This document shows positions 23,277 to 31,287 of a DNA stretch of 31,340 nucleotides, piece by piece. How positions within the stretch are numbered: the first letter of the stretch is position 1; each line of letters begins with the position of its first letter. This DNA is from an uncultured Faecalibaculum sp. GTDB lineage: Bacteria > Bacillota_I > Bacilli_A > Erysipelotrichales > Erysipelotrichaceae. The stretch is taken from the NCBI RefSeq assembly GCF_910588395.1, contig NZ_CAJUPA010000031.1, positions 1 to 31,340 on the forward strand. Direction: 5' to 3'. Made by a program: the position numbers and the translations under genes. The notes below the pieces were generated by a model, which was given only the letters and a program-made list of their open reading frames with translations, was not told where the DNA came from and searched no databases.

Positions 23277-23729
23277 ATGCAGGAAAAACTCACAAAACTT
23301 CACGAACTGCTGGCCAGACACCGGAAGCTCCAGGACGACGTGGATCTGGAAAACATTCTGGAACTGCTGCCCCAGACAACGGTCTGGGTCGCCGGAGTGG
23401 ATCCCTCTTCCTTTGATTTCAAAAACCCCGTCTGGGAGGAAGATCTCCTGAAAAAGCTGGATCTGCCCTTCTGGCCGGATCTCCTGGAAGACAGCGAAGG
23501 AAAGCCTTTCTTTCCGGCTTTCACCAGCCCGGAAAAAGCGCCGGGAAAACTGGTGGAACCCTTCTCCTGGATCGAGCTTCCCTTCCTGAAACTCTGTTAC
23601 TTTGCGGCTCATTCCAAAATCACCACCGAGGTCATTCTGGACCCCTTCACAGACTGTCTGCAGCTGCCGGTTTCCCTGGTACTTCAGTACAGCGGTCAGT
23701 ATGCCGATGCACACCCGGATCTTGCCTGA
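23277..23729 (+). CDS. SseB-like N-terminal domain protein
   Basis: This is a 150-residue cytoplasmic protein. TTVWVAGVDPSSF, then DSEGKPFFPAFTSPEKAP and a following helix match the SseB N-terminal domain layout (a strand, then 'DGk.y.paFTs.e'). A short N-terminal helix (KLHELLARHRKLQDD) precedes it. The ending EVILDPFTDCLQLPVSL fits the terminal 'viNP....' strand of the family. No catalytic residues are apparent and the function is unknown. GAGGTGAATGT precedes the ATG. It is a single gene with its own promoter and terminator. Confidence 0.75.
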   Translation: MQEKLTKLHELLARHRKLQDDVDLENILELLPQTTVWVAGVDPSSFDFKNPVWEEDLLKKLDLPFWPDLLEDSEGKPFFPAFTSPEKAPGKLVEPFSWIELPFLKLCYFAAHSKITTEVILDPFTDCLQLPVSLVLQYSGQYADAHPDLA

Positions 23730-23743
23730 TCCGGTTTTCTTTT
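23715..23743 (+). terminator. Terminator overlapping the SseB-like stop codon
   Basis: CCGGATC (23715-23721) and GATCCGG (23728-23734) flank the last codons and the TGA stop, and TTTTCTTTT follows. The 5' arm lies inside the coding region. Confidence 0.8.
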
Positions 23744-23805
23744 GTCCCGCTTTTTTAAGCGGATGCCCTCTTGAATGCACCGGCTGTTTCTGATTCCATA
23801 AACCC

Positions 23806-25167
23806 ATGAACACGACTCAGTCTCTGCAGGCACTGCGGGAAGGAAAACCCCTGCCTGTTTCCAGCCAGTACAGCCTCATATTCCGGCTTTCCCTGCCGGC
23901 CATTCTCGCCCAGGTGGCCAGCACCCTGATGCAGCTCATCGATGCCTCCATGGCAGGCCGCCTTGGTTCTCTGGCTGCGGCTTCCATTGGCCTGGTGGCT
24001 TCCAGCACCTGGCTGTTTTCCGGCATCTGCCGGGGTGTCATCTACGGCTTTTCCGTCCAGACCGCCCAGACCATCGGAGCCGGCAAGCCGGAAGAAGCCG
24101 CCCGGATCTGCCGCCAGGGACTTTGTGCCATCCTGCTCTTTGCCCTGAGCTTTGCGGCAGCCGGTCTGCTGGCAGCCGGACAGCTGCCTGTCTGGCTCCA
24201 GGGTGAACCGGCAATCCGCTCCATGGCCACCAGCTATTTCGCCTGGTGGTGTGCCTTTCTGCCATTCCTCATGCTCAACGAATGGGCAGTGCAGATGCTC
24301 CAGGCAACCGGCAATACCCGGCTGCCGGGGATGCTCCAGATTGCCATGTGCCTGCTGGATGTGCTCTTCAACTGGTTTTTCATCTTTCAGCTTTCCCTGG
24401 GCGTTGCAGGCGCTGCCATCGGCACGGGCATGGCGGCCCTGTGCATCAGTCTGTTCCTGACCTGGTACACGCTGTGCCGTTCGGCGTTTCTTTCCGGTCA
24501 TCACAGCTTCGGATTTCAAAGAGACGTGGTTGCCCGGGCCGTGAAGATCGGTCTGCCGGTCAGCGCAGAACAGCTGGTTACCGGCAGCGGGTATGTGCTC
24601 TTCACCCGGATCGTCGCGAGCCTCGGCAGTATTTCCGTGGCCGCCAACAGCTTTGCAATCACCGCCGAGAGTCTGGCTTACATGCCGGGATTCGGCATAG
24701 CTTCGGCTGCCGGCGCCATCATCGGTCAGTGTGTGGGCGCCGGACGGAAATCCCTGACCCGGTCTCTGGCATGGCGCATTGAATGGGCCGGCATCGGGGT
24801 CATGACTGTCATGGGCATCGCCTTGTGGCTGCTGGCACCGGTGCTGATGCAGCTGCTTTCCGCGGATCCGGCTGTGCAGGATCTGGGGACCATGGTGCTG
24901 CGCATCGAAGCCTTTGCGGAGCCCATGTACGGAGCAGCCATCGTGGCCACCGGCATTCTCCGGGGCAAAGGCGATACCCTGTGGCCCACCATCATCTCCC
25001 TGGTCTCCAACTGGGGACTGCGGATTCCCTTCGCTGCTGCCATGACCGGATTCGGACTGGGTGGCGTGTGGTTTGCCATGGCGGTTGAACTGAACTGCCG
25101 GGGACTGCTGTTTCTGTTCCGCCTGAGAAAGAGTTTTCCCGCCGCATCCGCCGCCCGAACACTATAA
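23806..25167 (+). CDS. MATE family efflux transporter
   Basis: This 453-residue integral membrane protein has about twelve hydrophobic segments and the MATE fold of two similar halves. LSLPAILAQVASTLMQLIDASMAGRLG is the standard first segment. VSAEQLVTGSGYVLFTRIVASLG and the second-half FGIASAAGAIIGQCVGAG are matching family signatures, and GILRGKGDTLWPTIISLVSNWGLRIP is typical of the C-terminal half. It should export drugs or metabolites using a Na+ or H+ gradient; the substrate is not readable. No good ribosome binding site precedes the ATG, and the gene sits 76 bases after the SseB-like gene. Confidence 0.94.
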   Translation: MNTTQSLQALREGKPLPVSSQYSLIFRLSLPAILAQVASTLMQLIDASMAGRLGSLAAASIGLVASSTWLFSGICRGVIYGFSVQTAQTIGAGKPEEAARICRQGLCAILLFALSFAAAGLLAAGQLPVWLQGEPAIRSMATSYFAWWCAFLPFLMLNEWAVQMLQATGNTRLPGMLQIAMCLLDVLFNWFFIFQLSLGVAGAAIGTGMAALCISLFLTWYTLCRSAFLSGHHSFGFQRDVVARAVKIGLPVSAEQLVTGSGYVLFTRIVASLGSISVAANSFAITAESLAYMPGFGIASAAGAIIGQCVGAGRKSLTRSLAWRIEWAGIGVMTVMGIALWLLAPVLMQLLSADPAVQDLGTMVLRIEAFAEPMYGAAIVATGILRGKGDTLWPTIISLVSNWGLRIPFAAAMTGFGLGGVWFAMAVELNCRGLLFLFRLRKSFPAASAARTL

Positions 25168-25214
25168 ACGGGATCCCGCACCCGATCAGATCTGGCAGCA
25201 GGATCCCGTTTTTT
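25167..25214 (+). terminator. Terminator of the MATE gene
   Basis: AACGGGATCC (25167-25176) pairs perfectly with GGATCCCGTT (25201-25210), enclosing a smaller CAGATCTG palindrome, and a six-T run follows. It may also act on the converging radical SAM gene. Confidence 0.88.
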
Positions 25215-25280
25215 CTCTGTGTACAGCATACAGCCAGTCTGTGCCCCGGCCTGCGGGCAGCGCCCGCCATCGGCAGCGGA

Positions 25281-26708
25281 TCAGGCTTGAGACTGTTCCT
25301 TGTTCTTTGCCCGCAGCGTCGCCACATCCGCCGGTGTCAGATGGGGATGGGCTTCCATGAGTTCTCTGGCTTTGGGGGCCCATTCCGCGGCGTAGTCCAC
25401 GCATTTTGCGCAGAGATGCTCCGGGGTTTCCGGGCTCTGCAGATCGGTGCTCACGGCGCCGGTGTCATGGACAATGGTGCCCAGGATCTCCGGATTTTCC
25501 AGCATGGGGCAGGGCTGCAGGTGGTTGCAGTTGAAAGGCTGATGTTTCTGGTACTCCCGGAACAGCGGCTGGGACAGACACTCCAGCAGGGATTTGTCGT
25601 GGATGTTCGCATTGGAATAATGAATGAACACACAGGGTTCCACATCCCCGTTGGGGTTGATGTGGCAGTAGAAGCGCCCGCCGGCGATGCACCCCTGCAC
25701 GAATTCCCCGTCGTTCTGGAAATCGAAGGTGAAAATCGGCTTGCCGCCGTCGAAGTCCCGGATTTCCCGGACGCGGTGATACATGTACTCCCGCTGTTCG
25801 GGATTCAGCAGCAGCTCCGTACTGGCTTCGTTGCCCACGGGCATGTAGTGGAAATACCAGTTGTAGCGCACACCGTGGTCAATGAGGAAATCCAGGAACT
25901 CGTCGCTGGTGACCATTTTGTAGTTCTTCGAGGTGTAGCAGATGCTGGTGCCGAAGATCAGTCCGTGCTGCTTGAGAATGTCCATGGCTTTCACCACTTC
26001 CTGGAAAGACCCTTCGCCGCGTCTGGCATCGTTGTCGCCTTCAAAGCCTTCAATGGACAGCGCCAGGGAGATGTTGCCGAGTTCGCGCATGGTTTCGGCG
26101 AATTCATCGGTGATCAGAGATCCGTTGGTGAAGGCATAGAACATCGATTTCGGAAACTCTCTGGCCAGCCGGATGATGTCGTCCTTTCGCACCAGCGGTT
26201 CGCCGCCGGTCATCATATAGAAGTAAATGCCCAGTTCCTCGCCCTGCCGGACGATGCTGGCCAGGTCTTCATAGGACAGATTCAGCCGGTTGCCGTATTC
26301 CGCGGACCAGCAGCCGATGCAGTGTTTGTTGCAGGCGCTGGTGGGATCCATGAGGATGATCCAGGGAATGCGGTAGCCGTGTTCTTCTTCAAAGCGGTTG
26401 GTTTTGGCATAGCCGTAGAATCCCGCCTGATAGCCGATGTTCAGAATGTGGGTCTTGACCACATGGGGATCCAGTTCATCCAGCATGGAGTTCACGTATT
26501 TCATCCATTTGTTCTCCGGATCCGCGATCATGTTCCGGGCCCCGTCGAAGACAGCCTGGGGATACAGGTCCCCGACGAGGTACTCCGAGATGTCCACCAG
26601 ACGGTTCAGACCTTTCTGACGGTCTTTGTTCACATATTTCAGAACGCCGTCCACTGTGGCCCCCACTGCCTTGCGGGTGGCGGCGCCTTTGAATTTTTCA
26701 AATGCCAT
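25281..26708 (-). CDS. Radical SAM protein of unknown substrate
   Basis: The protein has 475 residues. The 4Fe-4S motif CxxxCxxC is present as CNKHCIGC near residue 132. FYMMTGGEPLVRKDD is the S-adenosylmethionine 'GGEP' loop, and AFTNGSLI, ISLALSIEGFEG and the later RFYCHINPNGDVEPCVFIHY match radical SAM folds with a C-terminal cluster region. Several Cys occur after residue 360 (EPC, CNHLQPCP, CAKC), fitting a SPASM-like auxiliary cluster. The first 110 residues are an added helical domain (KYVNKDRQKGLNRLVDI). It has a single promoter and no obvious peptide substrate nearby, so I assign no pathway. Confidence 0.85.
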   Translation of the reverse strand: MAFEKFKGAATRKAVGATVDGVLKYVNKDRQKGLNRLVDISEYLVGDLYPQAVFDGARNMIADPENKWMKYVNSMLDELDPHVVKTHILNIGYQAGFYGYAKTNRFEEEHGYRIPWIILMDPTSACNKHCIGCWSAEYGNRLNLSYEDLASIVRQGEELGIYFYMMTGGEPLVRKDDIIRLAREFPKSMFYAFTNGSLITDEFAETMRELGNISLALSIEGFEGDNDARRGEGSFQEVVKAMDILKQHGLIFGTSICYTSKNYKMVTSDEFLDFLIDHGVRYNWYFHYMPVGNEASTELLLNPEQREYMYHRVREIRDFDGGKPIFTFDFQNDGEFVQGCIAGGRFYCHINPNGDVEPCVFIHYSNANIHDKSLLECLSQPLFREYQKHQPFNCNHLQPCPMLENPEILGTIVHDTGAVSTDLQSPETPEHLCAKCVDYAAEWAPKARELMEAHPHLTPADVATLRAKNKEQSQA

Positions 26709-26741
26709 GGGAGAAAAAACCTTCTTTCTTATTAATCACAG

Positions 26742-26747
26742 ATTATA
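26742..26747 (-). promoter_or_regulatory. Perfect -10 box of the radical SAM gene
   Basis: TATAAT on the minus strand lies about 34 bases before the ATG at 26708. No clear -35 is found at 16-18 bases. Confidence 0.4.
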
Positions 26748-26825
26748 CAGATGTCTCAAAAGACAGATACAGTCAGTTGCCTGGATATGTCTGTGGCGGG
26801 CTCCGGGAGCCAGGTGGCGAAAATC

Positions 26826-26834
26826 TGTTACAAT
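26826..26834 (+). promoter_or_regulatory. Extended -10 promoter of the HAD operon
   Basis: TGTTACAAT combines an extended TGn with a five-of-six -10 box. It is 33 bases before the ATG at 26867; the -35 is not evident. Confidence 0.5.
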
Positions 26835-26866
26835 GACTCTGTATGCGATTTGGAAGGAGGAATCTG

Positions 26867-27697
26867 ATGAAGGAACTTCTGTTTGCATCGGACCTGGACG
26901 GGACCCTGCTCAATGCCCGCCACGAAACCGATGAGGAAATTCTGCAGGGGATCCGGGACCTGGCTGCTCACAATGCCCGGGTGGTAATCAGCACCGGGCG
27001 CAGCGCGTCCATGTGCAAGGCCCTGGGATTCGAGCCGGGGCCGGTGATTCTCATGAATGGTGCTCTGGCGCTGGATGAAGCCGGTCATGTGATTCATGAT
27101 GCCCCGCTGGATCCGGACCTGGTGCGGGAACTGATGGACCGGTTCCCGCAGCTGCCCTTCGAGTTCTGCACAGACCGGGGAACCCTGACGCGTCAGAGCC
27201 GGCAGGAAACCATTGCCAATTTCCAGCGGCGCTGGGCGAAACGGGGCAAACCCCGCCGTCACGGCGATTTTGACAAAATGTTCCAGGGACACCGGAATGA
27301 TCTGAGCCGGGAGGAGATCCTGGCCGAGACCATCTACAAAATCAACTGCAACCGGGAAGACAGTGAAGACTGCCGGGCACTGGAAGCCTGGCTGGCGGAT
27401 CATCCCCAGGTGGTCAACACTCCCAGCGATGCGGTGCTGTATGAAATCACCAGCTGCCGCGCCACCAAGGGACAGGCGGTCCGGGCGCTGGCAGATCATC
27501 TGGGCATTCCTTATGACCAGGTGGCGGTGTTCGGGGACGGGATCAACGATCTGAGCATGTTCCGGCTCTTTGAACACAGCTTTGCACCGGACACGGCACA
27601 GCCTGAAGTGAAAGCCGCCGCTTCGGCACTGCTGGACGGCAGCGACGAACACTGCGTGATCCGCAAAATGAAGGAGCTGCAGAAGACATGGGCGTAA
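26867..27697 (+). CDS. Cof-type HAD-IIB phosphatase (first copy)
   Basis: This 276-residue cytoplasmic protein has the nucleophile motif ASDLDGTLLNAR, a motif II region in VISTGRSASM, a cap domain in the middle, a Lys in ATKGQAVRALADHL, and metal motif FGDGINDLSMF. The set is complete for an active HAD phosphatase acting on sugar phosphates or nucleotides. I chose the ATG at 26867, which follows GGAAGGAGG by six bases. It overlaps the next gene by ten bases and heads a three-gene set. Confidence 0.93.
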   Translation: MKELLFASDLDGTLLNARHETDEEILQGIRDLAAHNARVVISTGRSASMCKALGFEPGPVILMNGALALDEAGHVIHDAPLDPDLVRELMDRFPQLPFEFCTDRGTLTRQSRQETIANFQRRWAKRGKPRRHGDFDKMFQGHRNDLSREEILAETIYKINCNREDSEDCRALEAWLADHPQVVNTPSDAVLYEITSCRATKGQAVRALADHLGIPYDQVAVFGDGINDLSMFRLFEHSFAPDTAQPEVKAAASALLDGSDEHCVIRKMKELQKTWA

Positions 27698-28500
27698 CTC
27701 TGTTTTTCACCGACCTGGACGGCACCTTCATGGTCAACCACCAGCTGGATGACACCCTGCGGCAGGGCACACAGCGCATCCGGGACCAGGGCGGCCATGT
27801 GATTTTCACCACCGGGCGGCCTTCGGTCTCTGTCTGGCAGATGGAACCGGAGGTGGACTGGCTGATCGCCGCCAACGGCGCGCTGATCTACGACGACGAA
27901 GGGGAGCTGGTGAGCGAGAAGCGCATTGACCCGGCGGATCTTGCGGATTTCATCATGACATTCGGCAACAGTCCCCTGAAAATCATCACCCGGGACGGCG
28001 TCTATTCCAACGCCAGCTGGAGCCAGCTGGCCGGCAGTTACCTCAGGCGCAGAGGTCTGCCCCCGCTGCCGCTTCCCTCCTTCCTGCTGCCTCCGTTTCT
28101 GCGCACCGTGGAACCGGATGTCCCCGCCGGCATGCTCATGATGCTGCCCGCCGTGAAGCTGGAACTCCATGACGCCGATCCGGACAAAATGGCCAGATTT
28201 CTGGCAGCCCATCCGAATCTGGTCAATGCCCCCAGTTTTTCCGGACTCTCGGAAATCACCCGGAAAGACGCCACGAAAGGACATGCAGCCCTGGAAGTCC
28301 TCCAGTATCTTGGCCAGGATGCCAGTCAGGCAGCCGCCTTCGGAGACGGCATCAACGATGTGACGCTCCTGGAAGCCATCCCGGACAGCTACGCCCCGGA
28401 AACCGGATCGGCGCAGGCCAAAGAAGCCGCCGCCAGCATCCTGCCCATGCCGGATGACTATGCGGTCCTGCACAAAATGGAGGACCTGATCCGTGGATGA
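27688..28500 (+). CDS. Cof-type HAD-IIB phosphatase (second copy)
   Basis: This 270-residue tandem paralogue has FTDLDGTFMVN, IFTTGRPSVSV, DATKGHAALEVLQYLG and FGDGINDVTLLEA, so all key residues are present. The cap includes a distinctive Pro/Leu-rich run (RRRGLPPLPLPSF). The start overlaps the first copy, and GAAGGAGC lies upstream within that gene. The close paralogy and overlap suggest duplication with divergence of substrate. Confidence 0.93.
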   Translation: MGVTLFFTDLDGTFMVNHQLDDTLRQGTQRIRDQGGHVIFTTGRPSVSVWQMEPEVDWLIAANGALIYDDEGELVSEKRIDPADLADFIMTFGNSPLKIITRDGVYSNASWSQLAGSYLRRRGLPPLPLPSFLLPPFLRTVEPDVPAGMLMMLPAVKLELHDADPDKMARFLAAHPNLVNAPSFSGLSEITRKDATKGHAALEVLQYLGQDASQAAAFGDGINDVTLLEAIPDSYAPETGSAQAKEAAASILPMPDDYAVLHKMEDLIRG

Positions 28501-29161
28501 GGAATCCGAATCGCTGATTCTGGGAACCCTGCTTGCTCTCTCCGGCGGTCTGATGGATGCCTATTCCTTCATCCTCCGGGGTCATGTCTTCGCCAACGCC
28601 CAGACCGGCAACATTCTCTTTCTGGGGATTTATCTCTGCAGCGGTCAGTGGGAACAGGTTCTGCACTATCTCTTCCCTGTGGCAGGGTTCACCGCCGGGA
28701 TCTTCATCTCGGAACTCATGCACCTCTCCCGCCTGCGTCCCGTTCACTGGAAACAGACGATTCTCGCCGCCGAAGCCTTCCTTCTGCTGCTTGTCCCTTT
28801 CATTCCTTTGGACCTCTTCGCCAATTCCCTGACCTCTTTTGTCTGCGGCATGCAGGTCCAGACCTTCCGGAAACTCAAAGGTCATCCCTTTGCCACCACC
28901 ATGTGCATCGGCAATCTGCGCTCCGGCACGGTATCCTTCGTGACCTGGCTGTGCCGGAAAGATCACCGGCACCTGCGGTCCGCCGCAGCGTATTACTATG
29001 TGATCCTGTGCTTTGTCGCCGGCGCTGTTCTGGGCAATGCCCTGGCCCCGGTGACCGGTCTGTACACAATCACCGGATGCAGCCTGCTGCTGACCAGTTC
29101 CTGGATCGTCCTGCATTTCCAGCACCGCCGCCATGTGCTGGATGAACTGGACCAGTTCTGA
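28493..29161 (+). CDS. YoaK/DUF1275 membrane protein
   Basis: This 222-residue membrane protein has LLALSGGLMDAYSFILRGHVFANAQTGNILFLGI at the start, the conserved DUF1275 signature with the D-x-YS and A-QTGN elements. Six or so hydrophobic segments follow, including AGFTAGIFISELMH and VILCFVAGAVLGNAL, and CGMQVQTFRKLKG-PFATTMCIGNLRSG matches the family's second half. The start overlaps the previous stop by eight bases. The function of the family is unknown, although a transporter-like role is often assumed. Confidence 0.9.
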   Translation: MDEESESLILGTLLALSGGLMDAYSFILRGHVFANAQTGNILFLGIYLCSGQWEQVLHYLFPVAGFTAGIFISELMHLSRLRPVHWKQTILAAEAFLLLLVPFIPLDLFANSLTSFVCGMQVQTFRKLKGHPFATTMCIGNLRSGTVSFVTWLCRKDHRHLRSAAAYYYVILCFVAGAVLGNALAPVTGLYTITGCSLLLTSSWIVLHFQHRRHVLDELDQF

Positions 29162-29187
29162 CCGGCTTTTCTTATCCTGAATAAAAA

Positions 29188-29250
29188 CAAAAGGAACCGG
29201 CATGGTTCTGCAGCTGAGCAGTCAGCGCAGGAGCCTTCCGGTTCCTTTTT
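29188..29250. terminator. Bidirectional terminator between converging operons
   Basis: AAAAGGAACCGG (29189-29200) and CCGGTTCCTTTT (29238-29249) are perfect arms. Inside, GGTTCTG pairs with CAGGAGCC imperfectly. T-rich tails follow in both directions, so it serves the YoaK gene (plus) and the surface-protein gene (minus). Confidence 0.85.
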
Positions 29251-29449
29251 GTCTGTCCAGGCCGAGGGTGACTGCATCCACAGTCACATTGCCGGGGCTT
29301 TTATCTGTTTTTTCTGCGGCGCAGCAGCGTGAAGATGCCTGCCACGGACAGAGCCTGCACACCCAGTGTGGCGGCAATGCCGGTGGCTGCAGCCGTGGGG
29401 ACTTTGGAGGAAGATGGCTTTTTGTTTTCTTCCTGTTTGTTTGTGTTGT

Positions 29450-29590
29450 CCACGGGCTTGTTTTCTTCGGGCTTGTCTGTGCCGGGCTTGTCGGCATCCG
29501 TGTCACCGGGCTTGCTGTCTTCGCCGGGTTTGTCCGTGTCACCGGGCTTGTTGTCCTCGCCGGGTTTGTTGTTGTCATCTTCACCGGGGA
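29450..29590 (-). repeat. KPG(E/D)D tandem repeat region
   Basis: Imperfect short repeats encode NKPGEDNKPGDTDKPGEDSK and similar units, a typical extended wall-spanning segment before a surface anchor. The unit length is about 5-7 codons and copies vary. Confidence 0.8.
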
Positions 29591-30519
29591 AAGCAGGCTG
29601 ATCCGGATCAACGGGTTTGGGATCTGCGGCTTTGCCGGGGAAGCTGTAGGTGTAACCGATGGACATGGAATCGTTTCCGTTACGGCTCATTGTGGTGAGC
29701 CCGCTTTCGCGGAACACCAGACCATTTTCCTCAGTCACCAGCTCCTGGTCCCAGGCACCGTTTTCCTGATCGTATCCTTCCGCAGCAATCATACCGACAG
29801 GAATCATGTCTTCGGTCAGCGTACCGGCTACAACATGTGCACCTTCGGACAGTTTGAAGACATCCACAGGAACAGTAGCCACGCGGGTATCCGCGGTTCC
29901 GTCTGCCCAGGTGCCGTTTTCCACATCGAAGGTCACTTTTGCATCGGGAACATTCAGCAGCAGATTATCCTGGGTGACATTGGCTGTGTAGCGCAGTGGG
30001 AAAATCAGTGCCATCCAGGGTGACAGATCCATATTTCCTGTGAAAGAGGCTTTTCCCACAAAAGCACTCTGGCCCTTCTTGAAATTTTCCACCTTGATGG
30101 TGAATGCCCCTGCAGGGGAGTATGCATGGATGAAGTCCGGCTTGGATCCGGCATCTTTGTTGTCATCGATGGTCTTCGTGCTGACTTTTCCGGATCCGTT
30201 TTCATTGATTCGAAAAGTTACGGTGACCGTTCCGGTTGCCGCATCATACGCAGCGTCTACGCAGTGCATATAAGAGAAGAAAGCGGCTGCGGTATCCTGG
30301 CTCTCTGTTTCAAAGGCTGTCTGCCAGGCAGCCGGACTGCAAAGAATCTCTTCGTTTACAGTTACGACATCCGGGTTGACCTGGAACTGGTACTGGAACT
30401 GACCAGTCAGAGATTTTTTGTAAAACTCGGCTTTTCCGTTTTTGACGATATACAGCGTTCTGAAGGTATTGTAGTTGCTCCAGATGCCGGTCATGTCCAG
30501 TGTTCCGCCCAGCTGCACA

Positions 30520-31005
30520 TCATAGACTTCTTTTCCTGGCTGATAATCCAGAGTCCCGGTCACTTGACCGTCCACTTTGGTGTTCAGCGTCAGACCGCAG
30601 GTCAGTCCCGCCCCGGTGGGCTTCCACGCCGGCTTCCTCTTCATCTGTGATTTCCTCTTCTGCCACAGCTTCTTCTTCCACTGCAGCGGGTTCTTCCGCA
30701 ACAGTTTCTTCTGTTTCCGGTACAGTCACTTCTTCCTCTGCAGGAGTTTCCGTGATCTGAGCGCTGTCTTCCACCGGTGTTTCAGCTTCTGCGGGGACTT
30801 CCTGCGTCCCTGTTTCTTCTGTCTCTTCGGTCAGGACTGTTTCTTCCTGAACAGCCGGCTGTTCTTCCAGAACCGGCTGTACATTGGCGTTCAGTTCTTC
30901 TGCAGGCATTTCCTGTGCAAACACAGTGGCATTCTGTGCAGCAGAAGCGGCTGCCGTCATGGCCATGGAAGCCGCCAGCGATACTTTCAGAATTTTCTTG
31001 ATCAT
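30520..31005 (-). CDS. In-frame N-terminal product of the broken surface gene
   Basis: If no frameshift is corrected, translation from 31005 gives 161 residues: a signal peptide (MIKKILKVSLAASMAMTAA), an acidic stalk (EEQPAVQEETVLTEETEE and similar) and, after the shift point, a meaningless basic end stopping at 30520. It would be secreted without an anchor. Its stalk resembles that of the giant protein. Confidence 0.5.
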   Translation of the reverse strand: MIKKILKVSLAASMAMTAAASAAQNATVFAQEMPAEELNANVQPVLEEQPAVQEETVLTEETEETGTQEVPAEAETPVEDSAQITETPAEEEVTVPETEETVAEEPAAVEEEAVAEEEITDEEEAGVEAHRGGTDLRSDAEHQSGRSSDRDSGLSARKRSL

Positions 31006-31086
31006 TGTCTGTTTCCTTTCCAGTCCCTGCATACAGGGCTTCTTTGCAAATTGTTCGGGAATTGATTCAGCAGCGATTTCGTGCAG

Positions 31087-31129
31087 AATCCAGCCTGGTA
31101 TCTGCAGTGAGATACAAAGAAGCTGGATT
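31087..31129 (-). promoter_or_regulatory. 43-base leader hairpin upstream of the surface gene
   Basis: AATCCAGC (31087-31094) pairs with GCTGGATT (31122-31129), and an inner GTATC (31098-31102) pairs with GATAC (31111-31115). It lies between the likely promoter and the start codon, in an untranslated leader of about 160 bases. No known riboswitch is recognised. Confidence 0.5.
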
Positions 31130-31170
31130 TGTCTTTTTCGAAATCTATTTGTATTTTTTAATACTTTCCT

Positions 31171-31199
31171 ACTATACCGAAACCGGTTGCTGTTGGAAA
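31171..31199 (-). promoter_or_regulatory. Candidate promoter of the surface-protein gene
   Basis: On the minus strand TTTCCA (31194-31199) and TATAGT (31171-31176) are 17 bases apart, with four and five matches to consensus. Confidence 0.5.
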
Positions 31200-31287
31200 C
31201 AGTGGAATTTTACATTGTTACATTACCGCTTAATCTGTTAATATCGGTAATTTCCAGAATTTGTTTCCGGAACTCATTCGAAAACAA

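Larger units (their letters stand above)
29301..31005 (-). pseudogene. Secreted surface protein, broken by one frameshift
   Basis: The start at 31005 has AAAGGAAACAG upstream and a signal peptide, then a Glu/Pro/Thr-rich stalk in one frame. Near 30611-30620 (a CCC and a GGGG run) the sensible reading passes to the next frame, which continues to 29301. There GLTLNTKVDGQVTGTLDYQ starts a beta-rich body of about 320 residues that includes VTFDVENGTWADG, an InlB-like or SHIRT-like motif. A tandem KPGED/KPGDTD wall region and the tail KVPTAAATG, a hydrophobic segment and RRRKNR follow. Joined, the product is about 568 residues. A one-base insertion relative to an intact gene explains it; sequencing error, decay or recoding remain possible. 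A frame open from 30701 has a shadow-frame N terminus. Confidence 0.75.

Noticed and set aside
25287..26735. A 482-codon plus-strand frame
   Set aside because: It is antisense to the radical SAM gene, whose motifs are unmistakable.
29301..30701. Independent 466-codon gene starting at 30701
   Set aside because: Its first 25 or so residues are a Lys/Trp-rich shadow of the acidic stalk frame, with no signal peptide, although the protein has a surface-anchor tail. A frameshift in a longer gene explains it better.
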